From Antedon mediterranea (Eukaryota; Echinodermata; Crinoidea; Comatulida; Antedonidae): a stretch of DNA of 64,000 bases. Position 1 is the first letter of the stretch, and each line of letters begins with the position of its first letter. Of this stretch, positions 12,391 through 23,612 are shown one piece after another. The notes under the pieces are model-generated. The model made no database searches and was not told where the DNA came from. It worked only from the letters and a program-made list of their open reading frames with translations. The stretch is taken from assembly GCF_964355755.1 (NCBI RefSeq), contig NC_092679.1, positions 560,001 through 624,000 of the forward strand, read 5' to 3'. The position numbers and the translations under genes were made by a program.

Positions 12391-13238
12391 GAACTAAACT
12401 ATGCTAGGCCTTGTAACCAGAAAAAAACAAAACGCACGGCCTAAACGAACTAAACTATGCTAGGCCTTGTAACCAGAAAAACAAAACGCACGGCCTAAAC
12501 GAACTAAACTATGCTAGGCCTTGTAACCAGAAAAACAAAACGCACGACCTAAACGAACTAAACTATGCTAGGCCTTGTAACCAGAAAAACAAAACGCACG
12601 GCCTAAACGAACTAAACTATGCTAGGCCTTGTAACCAGAAAAACAAAACGCACGGCCTACACGAACTAAACTATGCTAGTAATAATTAATAACGATTGTA
12701 TTGAAAATGTTCAAAAGAGGGCTTGCCGTATAATGTTAGGCAATGATTACTTTTCTTACTCTGGTGCCCTTGAATTTCTTAAATTAGAGACTTTGGCTCA
12801 AAGAAGGGTGGAGCATTGTCGCAAGTTCGCTGAGTATCTCCCCAAAATTAAACAAACAGCTGATTTAATCCCACCGACAAGACATAGCTGTCATGGTAGG
12901 AATTTAAGAAATAAAAACAAAATTACCCAGCTAGCGTCTAAAACATCCAGATTTACCAATAGCCCTATACCCTACTTCATCAAATTACTGAATTCTTAAT
13001 TTTCTCCCCTGCTAGTTTGCGACTGCTCTCCCCTTCTTTGTTGTTTTTTTTTTTTTTTTTCATATTTTTTATATATATTTATATTTTTGATATGACATGT
13101 ATTTTACACGCAATTTGGCTCTTAGCCACGAGTTGTAATTTTGGTCAATTTTTTGATATTTGAAATAAAAGTGAATAATAATAGTAGGCCTTGTAACCAG
13201 AAAAACAAAACGCACGGCCTAAACGAACTAAACTATGG
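12391..13238. repeat. Minisatellite, 54 bp unit, interrupted by a LINE insertion
   Basis: Five nearly identical units (starts at 12391, 12447, 12501, 12555, 12609) begin GAACTAAACTATGCTAGGCC and contain TTGTAACCAG and ACGCACGGCCTAAAC. The sixth starts at 12663, breaks off at 12679 and resumes at 13185, finishing near 13238. The array was thus present before the LINE at 12680-13184 inserted. Confidence 0.92.
12680..13184 (+). pseudogene. 5'-truncated CR1-group LINE: reverse transcriptase C-terminus and 3' UTR
   Basis: The frame to the stop at 12997-12999 encodes about 105 residues with ENVQKRACRIMLG, YSGALEFLKLETLAQRR and CRKFAEYLPK, the region after the reverse transcriptase domain in CR1/Jockey-group non-LTR retrotransposons. 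The 3' UTR follows: a T-rich stretch, a TTGGCTCTTAGCCACGAG hairpin, then GAAATAAAAGTGAATAATAATAG as a tail of simple repeats. There is no amino-terminal part, as expected for incomplete target-primed reverse transcription. The insertion lies inside a 54 bp minisatellite unit. TAG before (12677-12679) and after (13185-13187) may be a 3 bp target duplication. The open frame upstream of 12680 belongs to the minisatellite, not the element. Confidence 0.85.
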
Positions 13239-13599
13239 TATACTATTTAACAATGTAAAAGTTCGAACAACCCATATTAACGAACTATAAACTATGGTAC
13301 GAACCAACAATATACAAGCTTCGAATCCATGCCATCCATAACCGATCGTTCTTAGCAGCCTTCTCTTATAATATTATTTTAAAAAATGATTGAAACACTA
13401 ATATGCATGTTGTATGCATGTATTAAGTATTCTATAATTGACTGCTCACTGTGTGGTAATATGTATCATTAGACACATTGACTAAATCATTACCAAACAT
13501 ATGCTGTAAACAGTATTATCATTCCAACAAAGTATTTGTATATTAATAACTTTTACATGTGATTATCGCAGATTGTTATCAATTTCCATAAGGTTGTTG

Positions 13600-14085
13600 T
13601 ACATTTAGAAAACACGTCTTGTTTGATTATTGAATTATTCATCATATATGACGCGCATCATGATGATAAAGACATTAAGAAACGCAAATAAGATATATAT
13701 TCAACACAGTAGACTAGAAATTAATAAAAGATCAATGTTCATTGAAGGACCAACTTACTGGAATAAACTCCAGTCTACTCTAGAACAAAATCACATGATC
13801 TCGCTCCCTATGCTAAAGTACAATATTAAAAAGATGATATTTGAAACATATTGCTAGCTACTATTGCTACTGCAAAATTGGGGTTGTAAATATTTTGCTT
13901 AATCTCACTTTGTTTTTTTTTCTTTTTCTGTCTCAAAATGTCATTTTTTGTTAATGTAATGCGTCCGTATATGTTTTATGTTTATGCTTAGGACTACAAA
14001 GACAAGCCACTTGGCTTCTGTGTATATCTTAACCCATAAACTATGTAAACTGTTGAATATTGAATAAATGTTTGTGTTTGGATTG
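13600..14085 (+). pseudogene. Second 5'-truncated LINE: reverse transcriptase C-terminus and 3' UTR
   Basis: Positions 13630-13857 encode 75 residues ending in a stop, with TLRNANKIYIQHSRLEINKR, FIEGPTYWNKL and SLPMLKYNIKKMIFETYC. This is the typical last segment of CR1-like LINE reverse transcriptases (a GPxxWN motif followed by an amphipathic tail). The 3' UTR has a hairpin, GACAAGCCACTTGGCTTCTG, near 14000, and the end is TGAATATTGAATAAATG. It differs from the LINE at 12680, so two families or subfamilies lie side by side. The 5' break point is not sharp by eye. Confidence 0.75.
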
Positions 14086-14754
14086 CTTCATAAAACATAA
14101 ACCAGCTATTGGTGCGCGCTATACGTCGGATAACAACGTAGCTGTTGATGGAAGTGTATAGTTGCAGTCTTTATCCTTGCCTGTAACTCAAATGGTACCC
14201 GTTCGTTCTTTTGTGATTTTTTAACAGAAACATACACTTTATTATTTCGTTACTGTAATTACTTAATTTGATATATGTATTTCCTGCTCTTCTGAGAGAG
14301 GTCATTACAAAAACCTAGCTAATTAAAACCTATAATTTTAGTACATTATAAATTTATTTGACTTATATGAATGACGTCATAACCTTAATTAGTTTCATAG
14401 TGGTCTATGGATTGGAGTGCAGAGAACTGGCCGTTGCTAGGCAGACCGTATCTACATTCCAAATTGCAGTCGCTCCCTCTCATTTGAGCTATTTTTCTCC
14501 TCCAATATTAATTGAATGCCCATTGTGGTAGCTATGCTAATAATCAGAAACAAAGTAAGGACCGTTTGTAAATATCGGTTGTAAAATTGTACAAATTTAA
14601 AATTAATTTAGTATCAAACGAAATGTTAAGTAACTACTTGTCTGTATTGCAAACAAGACAGGCTTAGCCAACACGACGTAACAAAAGTGTGCCGTAATTA
14701 AAAAGTTAATATTAGAGACCCGCATGATATACGTTTAATTACCATTCCTATTTG

Positions 14755-15026
14755 AGCTTGGTTCCCACTAGGGCGCAACGCAACAAGGTAAGCGTAACGC
14801 GCGCAAAAGAGAGTTGACTAATGACAGCGAATACACCATCGCTTGTGATTGGTACGTCAAATTACTTGCGTTGCGCTAAACGTCATTGCAAGGACGTCAT
14901 TACTAAGGACGCAACGCAAGCATGTAAGCGCAACGCAGGGGAGTTGACTAATGACAGCGAATAATCCATCGCTTGTGATTGGTCAAATTACTTCATTGCG
15001 CTGCGTCCTAGTGGGAACGAAGCTTT
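14755..15026. mobile_element. MITE-1, tandem double copy
   Basis: One outer pair of ends (GAGCTTGGTTCCCACTAGG; GTGGGAACGAAGCTTTA) encloses two internal palindromic bodies, 14770-14905 and 14906-15010. Each contains a GAGTTGACTAATGACAGCGAAT arm and CATCGCTTGTGATTGGT. The duplicated interior suggests copying within the element or insertion of one copy into another. Confidence 0.75.
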
Positions 15027-15628
15027 ATGTAGTCTACTTCAGTTCCTCTGACAACTATATCCAAATATCAGAATAATCAACACTAATTTGTTCCTATGAG
15101 CGAAACACTCGATTCGGATTTTGTGAACAATTTGTTTTTAACGGTTGCCTAATGATTCCACATACCAAGCAAATAAGTATGTATAAAATGTATTTAAACA
15201 TTCAATATAATGTAATACTTTTTATGAGCATAATCACGGATTTTATCGCACATTTTGATATCACATTATCGTATTGCACATTACATTAAGGTTAACGACG
15301 ATCAGAGGCATTAAAAATCATTGCTTGAACTTTCTAAAATGGATACCTTAGGCGATTTGAAACAAGTCAGTTGATATAGCGAAAGAGACCTAATGCATAC
15401 ACAATTTTAATCAAATCTTAGCATTTATCATATTACTCAAATATATCTTACTTTAGTTCGTGACATTTTACATCTTCAGTAATCCATTCGTTAGAATGCG
15501 TTTTTATGCGTTCGTTCTTTCTACTTTATTTAGATCATCTACAGTATCTTGATCCTTGTATAAGTGGATTTCAATTATTCAAATGCTCAACTCTGTATAC
15601 TTCTCTCAAAATTCGTCGCTCCTATTTC

Positions 15629-15757
15629 GACTTGGCAACGTGAAGGCGCACGCGCAACGCAAGTAATCTGACCGATCACAAGAATGGATCATCAGAAGTG
15701 TCGATTGGTCAACTTGTTGCATTGCGCTTACGCCTTTGCGTTCAAATGGGAACCAAT
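15629..15757. mobile_element. MITE-1 copy, diverged
   Basis: The left end is decayed (CTTGGCAACG). CGCGCAACGCAAGTAATCTGACCGATCACAAG is followed by the complementary arm GATTGGTCAACTTGTTGCATTGCGCTTACGCC and the end GGGAACCAA. Palindromic layout is retained. Confidence 0.65.
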
Positions 15758-16094
15758 CAGATTTCTTTTCACATTATTATTATACATATTAACATTATAT
15801 GTAAATTACATTCGATATGAATTACCATAATCATTAACAACTTGCGTCAACACTCTAGCTTAAGAGTTTCCTTCATAGTACTGACGGAATAGGCTATTTT
15901 CAGACTGTGCTTCGGAAAATCTTCTTGCTATATTAGCAATGCTCCAAACCCTATGTTGATGCTCTCAATAAAGCTCCCACTGGGTAACATTCCAATTAAT
16001 AACCATCAAAACAATAAATATCTAAGCACGCCACCAAACAACAATAACAAGAAAAAAAACAATCTCAAACAATTTTAGATTGAGGGCAGGCATG

Positions 16095-16248
16095 TCTTAC
16101 CACTGAACGCAAGGATGTAAGCCTACCGTAAGTAATTTTGACCAATAAGACGAGGCGATGGATCATCCGAACTATCGCTTGTGATTGGCCAACTCACTTT
16201 CGTTGCACATACGCCCGTGTGCTGCGTCAAAGTGTGAACCCAAGCTTA
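16095..16248. mobile_element. MITE-1 copy, diverged
   Basis: GAACGCAAGGATGTAAGC lies on the left; CTATCGCTTGTGATTGGCCAACTCACTTTCGTTGCAC and a final GTGAACCCAAGCTTA lie on the right. The left terminus is lost. Flanking DNA from 15027 to 17164 outside the MITE copies shows no genes. Confidence 0.65.
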
Positions 16249-17164
16249 TTTCAAAAAACGTGCGTAATTTTTATTTTCACCTGCGTTTCAAAATAATAAC
16301 AATTCACTCGTATATTTAACTTTAGATTAATTTGATGTTTTTATAATCAACAATTTAATTTCAATGTAGATAATTCGCTATCTGACAAATGTTTCAATAA
16401 AATCACGTAGCAGGCCTGCAGATAATATCAAATTAAAGTGTACAATACTATAAAACTGTTTGCGTGTTTAAAATGGTTAGACAACTAGGTTTGTCCGTAA
16501 TTACGTTATACCTCTTATATTTATTGAGTTCATCAGAGTTTACGCCATTCTCTGCCTAAAATGATGTCACCAGTGGATATAAAGCGCCGGGTTATCGACG
16601 ATATATAGGTCGGCTATCTACTGGGCATGTTTTCATGTGTAACATTGGCCCCAAGGATGCTTACATGCTAGCTATCTCTCCTTTGTAACATTTCTAGCAA
16701 GGCCAATTATACATCCTTTTACATTTATGTCGACAATTAATGTATTTGTACGTTTGACCTTTTCATAATTAGCGTTGATTTTTCACATTGAATTACGTGA
16801 ATTCATATAGACAATTTTAACCAAGTCCAATTCAAGCATTATTACCAATAATTCGGCTTATAAAGTTACAAGTTACCCTGGAAACCAAGGTAGATATAAG
16901 CCGCTACCGATGGAATCATTATTATAGTTATGACTATTAATTTAGCATGTGACGTCACTGAATGTTACGCGGTATAACAACAGTTGATTTACTGAGCGAG
17001 ATTTCAGTACTTCATGTAAAGTAATTTTATGTTTAAATGACGATAGCAGAAGTATTGAACAAATCGTTGAACGTGTGATATATTCCATTGTTATCAAAGT
17101 GCGATGGAATTGAAAAAAAAAACCTGGGTGAAAGACAAACTTTTCTTTTGTCCTGTCCCTCTAT

Positions 17165-17336
17165 AGCTTGGTTTCCACTAGGACGCACGCACGCAAGTGA
17201 GTTGACCAATCATAATCTTGCGTTGTTGCTTCTACAACATCAACCTAGTTTGACAAAAAAAATGTGTCCGTCCATGTATGGTAGTGATATGATCATATTT
17301 TTTGTCACATAAACTTTGATAGTGTAGACAGAGCTT
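17165..17336. mobile_element. Chimera of MITE-1 left half and MITE-2 body
   Basis: 17165-17217 is a MITE-1 left arm (TAGCTTGGTTTCCACTAGGACGC, GAGTTGACCAATCA). At about 17220 it joins a MITE-2 copy that lacks its first bases (CTACAACATCAACCTAGTTTGAC) but runs to the intact MITE-2 end GATAGTGTAGACAGAGCTTAA. The two families therefore share one locus with a clean switch between them. Confidence 0.7.
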
Positions 17337-18770
17337 AAGGAACTTGTAAATAATAATAATTGAAATATTAAACAATAATTTTGTTTCCATTCATAAATAA
17401 TGTAATGGTGTTTTTTTTTACGAATTTAATACTGATAATTTTGTTGTCACATCAAGTTTGATAATAAGTAAAATGTTAAATAATTTTTTTTTATCCATAA
17501 ATAACGAAATGTTTTTTTTAGCGAATTTAATATACTGAATAGTGATTACTCTAATTATATCCTTACATCATCAGTGTGCAAATTTTGTTATTATAGTGTG
17601 TGTATTCTGTTGTATTATGGACCAATACACATTACATGATGGCCGGCTGTAAACTTACTACAACATGTCAGTATGATATATTAACTAACGATTCAAATTA
17701 ATAAGTTATTATACTATCCAATGTGAGATGAGTGTTGAGAAGGTCCTGCTCTAGGCTCTACCATTAAGATATTGATATAACACTAACACAATGTTTATCT
17801 TTAGGCAAATAATGAACTTCTCCAACTGAGAAATTGATATATCGAGTGTTCAGGAATAAATATTAGGGGTCGTGACAAGTCGATTTTATTTTGCAGGGTT
17901 GTTTTCATAATGAATTATTTTTAGATAATATTCAGAGTAGGGGGCCATGATACAGTAAGTGATCTTAAACGGTGATTCACATTGAATTATTTAAAATATA
18001 ATTCAGAGTAGGGGGCCATGATAAGTCGATTTTATTTCACAGGATGATTCACGATGCATTGTAAATTGTGTGTTTTTACATAATTTCTTACAAAAATCAG
18101 ATGTATATGATAAAATATTTACAAAAAAAGTATAACATGAAATTGTAACAGTAAATATTTAAATACACAACCATAAAGAATAGGAAGACATTAATGTAAA
18201 GACGAGCCTGCTAAAACTCTTGAGTAAGATGACCCACGGGGTTGTAATCTATCCGTAGTGTACCCTGGCCTATATATTTACAATGTTAATGCGGAGTACT
18301 GCAACGCAAGTCAAAATAGCCGAGACGAGCAATGACTCCCCATGGATCTACGTACTCGAATATTTAAACGATTTGAAATTTAGAAATAATGCTATATACT
18401 ACACATGAAATTAAGGTTTTAATATTTTTATTGACGAATACAATAAGTTTTATTGAGCAGTTATAGCATTTAAGGGACATGCGCAATAAACAAATGTACT
18501 CGTAATTCATATCCGTTGCTATGGTAAAAATCAATTGCCATTTATGCGAGTAGATTTGAGAGAATCTTCATGTCACGTGGTATAACGTTCGATTACTTGC
18601 TTCGTGTGTCTATCGATTGGTTTAGAATAGAAGCATATTTTAGGGTTTAATCACTATACAATTATTCTGAACTCATTCGTTACGCTAGCGTTAAACAACA
18701 TGTTTAATAATCCATAGAATAAAAGTTTTTTTTCACAAAAAATTCTAAACATCTTTTATTTGTTTTATGT
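17337..18770. other. No gene seen; one imperfect duplication
   Basis: AT-rich DNA. Positions 17930-17950 and 18000-18022 share TTCAGAGTAGGGGGCCATGAT with flanking AAGTCGATTTTATTT copies (17878 and 18024), an imperfect duplication of about 75 to 145 bp. Nothing else is recognisable. Confidence 0.5.
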
Positions 18771-19011
18771 TATAGTACAACTACATCAAGTTAAGAGTAC
18801 AACAAAGTTTGTTCGCAACAATTTCACATTACTAAAAAGATCTAACAGTCTTCTGGTGATCATGAGGCGTTAATTGGTCAGAAGTTTGCTCTACTAACTA
18901 TGACGTAATTTTACTTTATTCAGTAGAGTCAGTTGTGACTCATTCTCAGGGGGTGAGACTCGAACCCACGATCTAGCGTTCATACCTTTAGACCACTGAG
19001 CTTGCGCTGAT
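18770..19011 (-). mobile_element. tRNA-derived SINE, minus strand
   Basis: Reading down from 19011 the minus strand gives an A-box-like AGCTCAGTGG and, about 28 bases later, a B-box GGTTCGAGTCTC with a plausible T-arm (GTGGG/CTCAC). The acceptor stem does not pair and the anticodon loop is not canonical, so this is a SINE head rather than a tRNA gene. The body continues to about 18770, where the sequence turns A-rich on this strand (AACATAAAACAAATAAAAG). The body end is approximate. Confidence 0.55.
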
Positions 19012-19554
19012 GATGGATAGATCTAATTGTGTACGATTAAAACAAACTGATTACAATAATAGGAATATAAATATTATGCATCATGTGTACAAAGTTAAGT
19101 ACATCTCAACGTTTGGTTTATTACAAAATAATTTAGCCTCCCTCACTAGAACATTGTGGAAACACCTAATAAGACCCAATAATAAACATGTAATCATAGC
19201 AAACGACATTATATATTCAATATGACAATCTATCGATATGTAAACGATTGGCGCCTCGATCTTAAAACGACCTTTCGGATTTCCAACAGACAATCTAGTA
19301 TCATCCAATCGTTGTTTTCATCAACGGCTGAATATTAAATTAATTATATTCCGACTATATAACAATAATAGGCGTACTGTAGACAGAACGGTTACATCTT
19401 CAAAACATTATATTACTAAAACTATACTGTTTTATGATATTATATTTTGTTGTTCAATCGAGATTGCTGGGATGGCGAATAAACACTAAAGTAAAATAAG
19501 ACACCACGTGAAAAAAAAAGTGTTACATAAGCATCTTCTGTATAAACTGATTGC

Positions 19555-19681
19555 CGCTATCGCAACGCAACTAATCTGACCAATGACGCACATGAATCGT
19601 CAAAAAGGTCGCATGTAATTGGTCAATTCACTTGCGTTGCGCGTACGGATTTGCGTTGCGTCCAAGTCATCTAAACTTTAG
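19555..19681. mobile_element. MITE-1 copy, termini decayed
   Basis: CGCAACGCAACTAATCTGACCAATGACGCACATG is followed by its complement-like arm GTAATTGGTCAATTCACTTGCGTTGCGCGTACGGATTTGCGTTGCGTCCAAG. The AAGCTTGG ends are not intact. Confidence 0.65.
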
Positions 19682-19810
19682 CATTACAAAAGACTACAGA
19701 ACAACCGAAACATCGAGGCAATTAACTTATTCCCTCTTTAAAAATCAAAATGGTGATTTGAGACTAAGATGCGTAATAAGATGTGTAATGTGAACATTTC
19801 GGAAAAACAT

Positions 19811-19995
19811 CAAGTTCAAGTTCAAATGTATTCACATAATGCAAACATATACAAAATATAAAAGATACAAGTGGTTGGAAATTAAGTAAATAATAGTTGC
19901 ATTATGCCTGGAGAATACCATTTAAACCCCAAGGGGCTTTAAGCCTGGATCCACCAGAAAGACATTAATGTGTCAATGTCTAGTAATTCTAACAA
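19811..19995 (-). mobile_element. LINE 3' end, minus strand
   Basis: On the minus strand the sequence reads CCTTGGGGTTTAAATGGTATTCTCCAGGCATAATGC and ends in ATTTGAACTTGAACTTGATG. Decayed non-LTR elements commonly end in a short direct-repeat tail such as GAACTT preceded by such a 3' UTR. No reverse transcriptase frame remains, so the family is uncertain. Confidence 0.5.
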
Positions 19996-21179
19996 CAAAC
20001 CAAGTCAAATTTTTCGCAATCATTTTGCATTTTTTTCTGCAAGATGGGCAAATTGTTTTATTCGCTTGATAGTCATATTATTATTACTATTTATCATCGG
20101 TAATATGATATGGTCAAACACTAAGTTTAGAAACATGCGCAGTTAAGGATGTGATGACCAGAATGGGTCATGGGAGACAATTTGACCTGGTTTGACCTCA
20201 TATTTATTCCGCGCATCAATTCGTTGGCATTTTCATAATAACGTCATTTTTCATAGTCAGATTCCCTAATGTACGTTATGTAATTTTTTATGGGCGAGAA
20301 CTGCTTCTTTTTTAAAATTAATACTATATTCAATAATGAATTTGACTCTCTCATAATTCTCCTAACATCCACACTACTGTATTATTATTATTCTTGTGTC
20401 TATATTCATGGTGATATAATCGTGTCTGCGGTAATATAGGCCTATAGGTAATATAGGCCTATAGGTAATATAGGCCTATTTTGCAGGTAAATCGTTTTGC
20501 AAATATTCAAACTAAGCAAACAACCAATAAATATTATTACAATTTATACCATCAATTATTTACATTAATTTTATGATTAAAGGGTAGTTCCGGATGAAAT
20601 TATTATCAGATATTGCCTGCCAAGAGGTGTGATATAACAATTAAGATTCTTCGAAGGAAATTATATTTTCTCGAATTTCGGTAGTCATGTGATGCCATTT
20701 TGACGAATCACGATCTCGTATTTACATGTGATATGTAATATAACTTAATATTGTTTTAATTTACATTATCGTAATTTGTTTTAGTAGAATGCTGTAGCCA
20801 ATCACATGTCGAAATGTCAGCTCGAATAGGTTATATTTGTTTAGTTTCTCTAATAATATTTATACAATAAACAGCGTTAATTTTACATATCCGTTGCAAC
20901 CGCCTCTAGCATTACCTGTGCATAATGTATCAACCTGTCAGTTACATAGATGTACATACAGTTTTTTTTTTATATTTCTTGTAATGTAATTTCCGGAATT
21001 ATCATTGGAAAACCGCTGACGAGTATAATAAAGGTAGATAGAAAACCGGTAATTTTTTCCCGGGGTGTACTTCATTCAAAAATAAAAAATAGCAAATCAA
21101 AAAATCGGCCAGCAACGAAAAAAGGTAAAATGTTTTATATGGCTATGATACCTATTGAATAAAAAAACGACGCGTTGAA
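19996..21179. other. No gene seen; short 18 bp repeat at 20434-20480
   Basis: ATATAGGCCTATAGGTAA occurs in about 2.5 tandem copies. The open frame at 20950-21162 is Lys/Ile-rich, lacks any family motif and overlaps no splice signals that convince me. Confidence 0.5.
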
Positions 21180-21336
21180 TAATGTTTTGTTCCCAATTAG
21201 ACGGGACACTGACGCAAGGACGAGGAGACGCAACGCAAGTGCGTGACGCGCCGAAAGTAATTTTACCATAATGATGCCAATGGATCATCCGAACTATCGT
21301 TTGTGATTGGTCAACGTAAGTGAGAACCAAGCTATA
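21180..21336. mobile_element. MITE-1 copy, diverged
   Basis: The left end is GTTTTGTTCCCAATTAGACG, the interior contains GACGCAACGCAAGTGCGTGACGCG and CTATCGTTTGTGATTGGTCAACG, and the right end is GAGAACCAAGCTATA. A TA is visible at the right border. Confidence 0.65.
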
Positions 21337-22645
21337 TATTGTATTATCTTTGATAGTAACTATACGCAGTGCGCAGGCGCATATAACTTAAGTACTGGGC
21401 GAACACACGAGCGTTGATCGAGTGACATCAAGTCATTTAATCGCCATCGTGGGGATATACGTTCATGACTATCGTGGGGACACACATTAACATGTCCCCA
21501 TGTACAGCAACAGCTGTTTCCACAGCCACCAGACATAAAAGCACTATTCGAATATCTATAACACAATAACGATTTTATTATAAAAATTAAAGATTATTGT
21601 GGCTTTCGTATTAAAATCTAAACAGTTGTGTTCATAGAAGAGTTAAAGATGTATTTTTCCCCAAAAAAACATGAAAAATTAAGATTAATTACATCAGACT
21701 TTGAATAGGTTATTTTGTAGTTTTAATCAAGTTAATCAATTGCGTAGAAAAAAACGAACATTATGTTTTCACTAAAATAAAATGGTTAAATTCAACCAAA
21801 AAACAATTGGCTGGCAACCAATTTGACTATTTTTTGCTTTAAATAAAATTTGTTCAGGTAAAAACTTTTCGATCCAAGTTTGATCAAATATATAATATTA
21901 AAATGGCATAATCAACAAAAAACATGTACAATTTTTTTTTTCAGGGGGACAATACATCTTTAAGTAACTATTAAAAAATAAAATTTGTGCATGGTGTAGT
22001 TTGTACAAAAACCATTAAATGCTATTTACATGCGTTTGTGTTTATACAAGCCCGTTAAATGCTATGTACATGCGTTTGTATCAGTGAATACTTTTTAATT
22101 TTTTTTTAAAGCTCAGCTCAATGGATTGTTATTTTGCTTCAGTGACTATCACAATGTCTTTGGTGACGATATGTTTATTTCATAATTGTTAAATGTTGTG
22201 TCGATTTTACAGCCTACGCATCATCGGTCACGTGTTATTATTATGAGTTTCTTGGTGGTTAAAATCAGGACATTACGACAGTGTCCTCATTATACTCCAA
22301 TACGCTTTTAAAATGTCACATTGTCAGACGTTTGAGTTCAATAGTTAATTATGAAGCAGATTAGGCGTGCTTCAGAAACTGGAACTTTTAACTTATTATT
22401 ATGTGTAAACGCAACCCACAAGCGATTGGGTACATTTCGTGAATTTGGGTACTACAATTCTAACTAACATAAATAATACTACGGTCACGTGAAGTGAGGA
22501 GGATCGATCGGTTGATGTCTTTATGTATTACTCTCACGCAAGAAGAATCTTTATTAATAAAAATGATAGTAATACTAATTTAGGTCCATTGTACTGTAAG
22601 TACGGGGCGCCGTCCGACACACTAACTATTCTATCCTATACATAC
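21337..22645. other. No gene seen
   Basis: The minus-strand open frame at 21360-21566 is cysteine-rich (GGCGNSCCCTWG) and GC-richer than its flanks, but it matches no family I know. It contains an internal inverted repeat (GGGGACATGTTAATGTGTGTCCCC), so it is more likely non-coding. The rest is AT-rich. Confidence 0.35.
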
Positions 22646-23123
22646 CATGGTCTGATAAAGACAAACCATGGTCTGATAAAGACAAACCATGGTCTGATAA
22701 AGACAAACCATGGTCTGATAAAGACAAACCATGGTTTGTAAAGGTAAACCATGGTTTGTAAAGGTAAACCATGGTTCGCTAAAGACAACCGATGGTTCGC
22801 TAAAGACAACTGATGGTTTGCTAAAGACAACCGATGGTTCGCTAAACACAACCGATGGTTTGCTAAAGACAACCGATGGTTCGCTAAACACAACCGATGG
22901 TTCGCTAAACACAACCGATGGTTCGCTAAAGACAACCGATGGTTCGCTAAAGACAACCGATGGTTCGCGAAAGACAACTGATGGTTCGCTAAAGACAACC
23001 GATGGTTCGCTAAAGAAACCGATGGTTTGCTAAAGACAACCGATGGTTTGCTAAAGACAACTGATGGTTTGCTAAAGACAACCGATGGTTTGCTAAAGAC
23101 AACCGATGGTTTGCTAAAGACAG
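22646..23123. repeat. Minisatellite, 21 bp unit, about 22 copies in three variants
   Basis: The left block repeats CCATGGTCTGATAAAGACAA; two copies read GGTTTGTAAAGGTAAACCAT; the right block repeats GATGGTTCGCTAAAGACAAC with single-base variants (CTAAACACAACC, TTTGCTAAAG). Period 21 keeps frames open on both strands, producing apparent peptides such as SLANHRL that I reject as genes. The array abuts the inner part of a MITE-1 copy. Confidence 0.92.
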
Positions 23124-23214
23124 ACCAATCACAAGCTACACTTCGGATGACCCATCGCGTAATGTTGCATTCGATTCCGCTTCGTACTGTTGCGTTCTAG
23201 TGGGAACCAAGCAA
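23124..23214 (+). mobile_element. MITE-1 right half, 5' part replaced by minisatellite
   Basis: Starting with GACCAATCACAAGC, the inner arm motif of MITE-1, and ending GCGTTCTAGTGGGAACCAAGC. The matching left half is absent, and the 21 bp array directly precedes it. Confidence 0.65.
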
Positions 23215-23532
23215 AATCAGTAACGCCTAAGTCATCGTACTTCAACGTAATTAAACATCACAGTGGTGTTTTATTCAGCCTAATAATCTATCATCACCTC
23301 CCTTCGTTATCGCCAATTTCACTAATCAAGTAAATAATTAAGTATTGAAAAGGTAAAATATTGTTGGATGCTATTAACCAAAAATTTAGTTAGTGCTAAC
23401 CGTTCGATAGTCAAACAATAGGCACAAAATTACTTGATATCAATCGTTTATTAGATCATTGTAATAAGCTGCGAACAAGCAACAAACAGTGCCCAAGACG
23501 TTTGTAAATTTGCATGAAGCTACTGTATACAT

Positions 23533-23612
23533 TAAGCCTTGCCTACGCTATCAAACTTAATGTAACAAAATGTGTGTGTCATATCACTACCATATTTGAC
23601 CATATTACTATA
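23533..23612. mobile_element. MITE-2 left half
   Basis: AAGCCTTGCCTACGCTATCAAACTTAATGTAACAAAATGTGTGTGTCATATCACTACCATATTTG matches the MITE-2 left arm. The right arm is missing. Confidence 0.6.

Noticed and set aside
18940-19011. tRNA gene on the minus strand
   Set aside because: A- and B-boxes and a T-arm are visible, but the acceptor and anticodon arms do not fold properly. A SINE head explains it better.
21360-21566. Cysteine-rich minus-strand frame, possible secreted peptide
   Set aside because: No signal peptide, no known cysteine pattern, and an internal inverted repeat suggests non-coding origin.
22631-23033. Regularly spaced repeats resembling a CRISPR array
   Set aside because: Units are contiguous 21-mers without spacers, no cas genes are present and the DNA is eukaryotic. 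The same holds for the other arrays.
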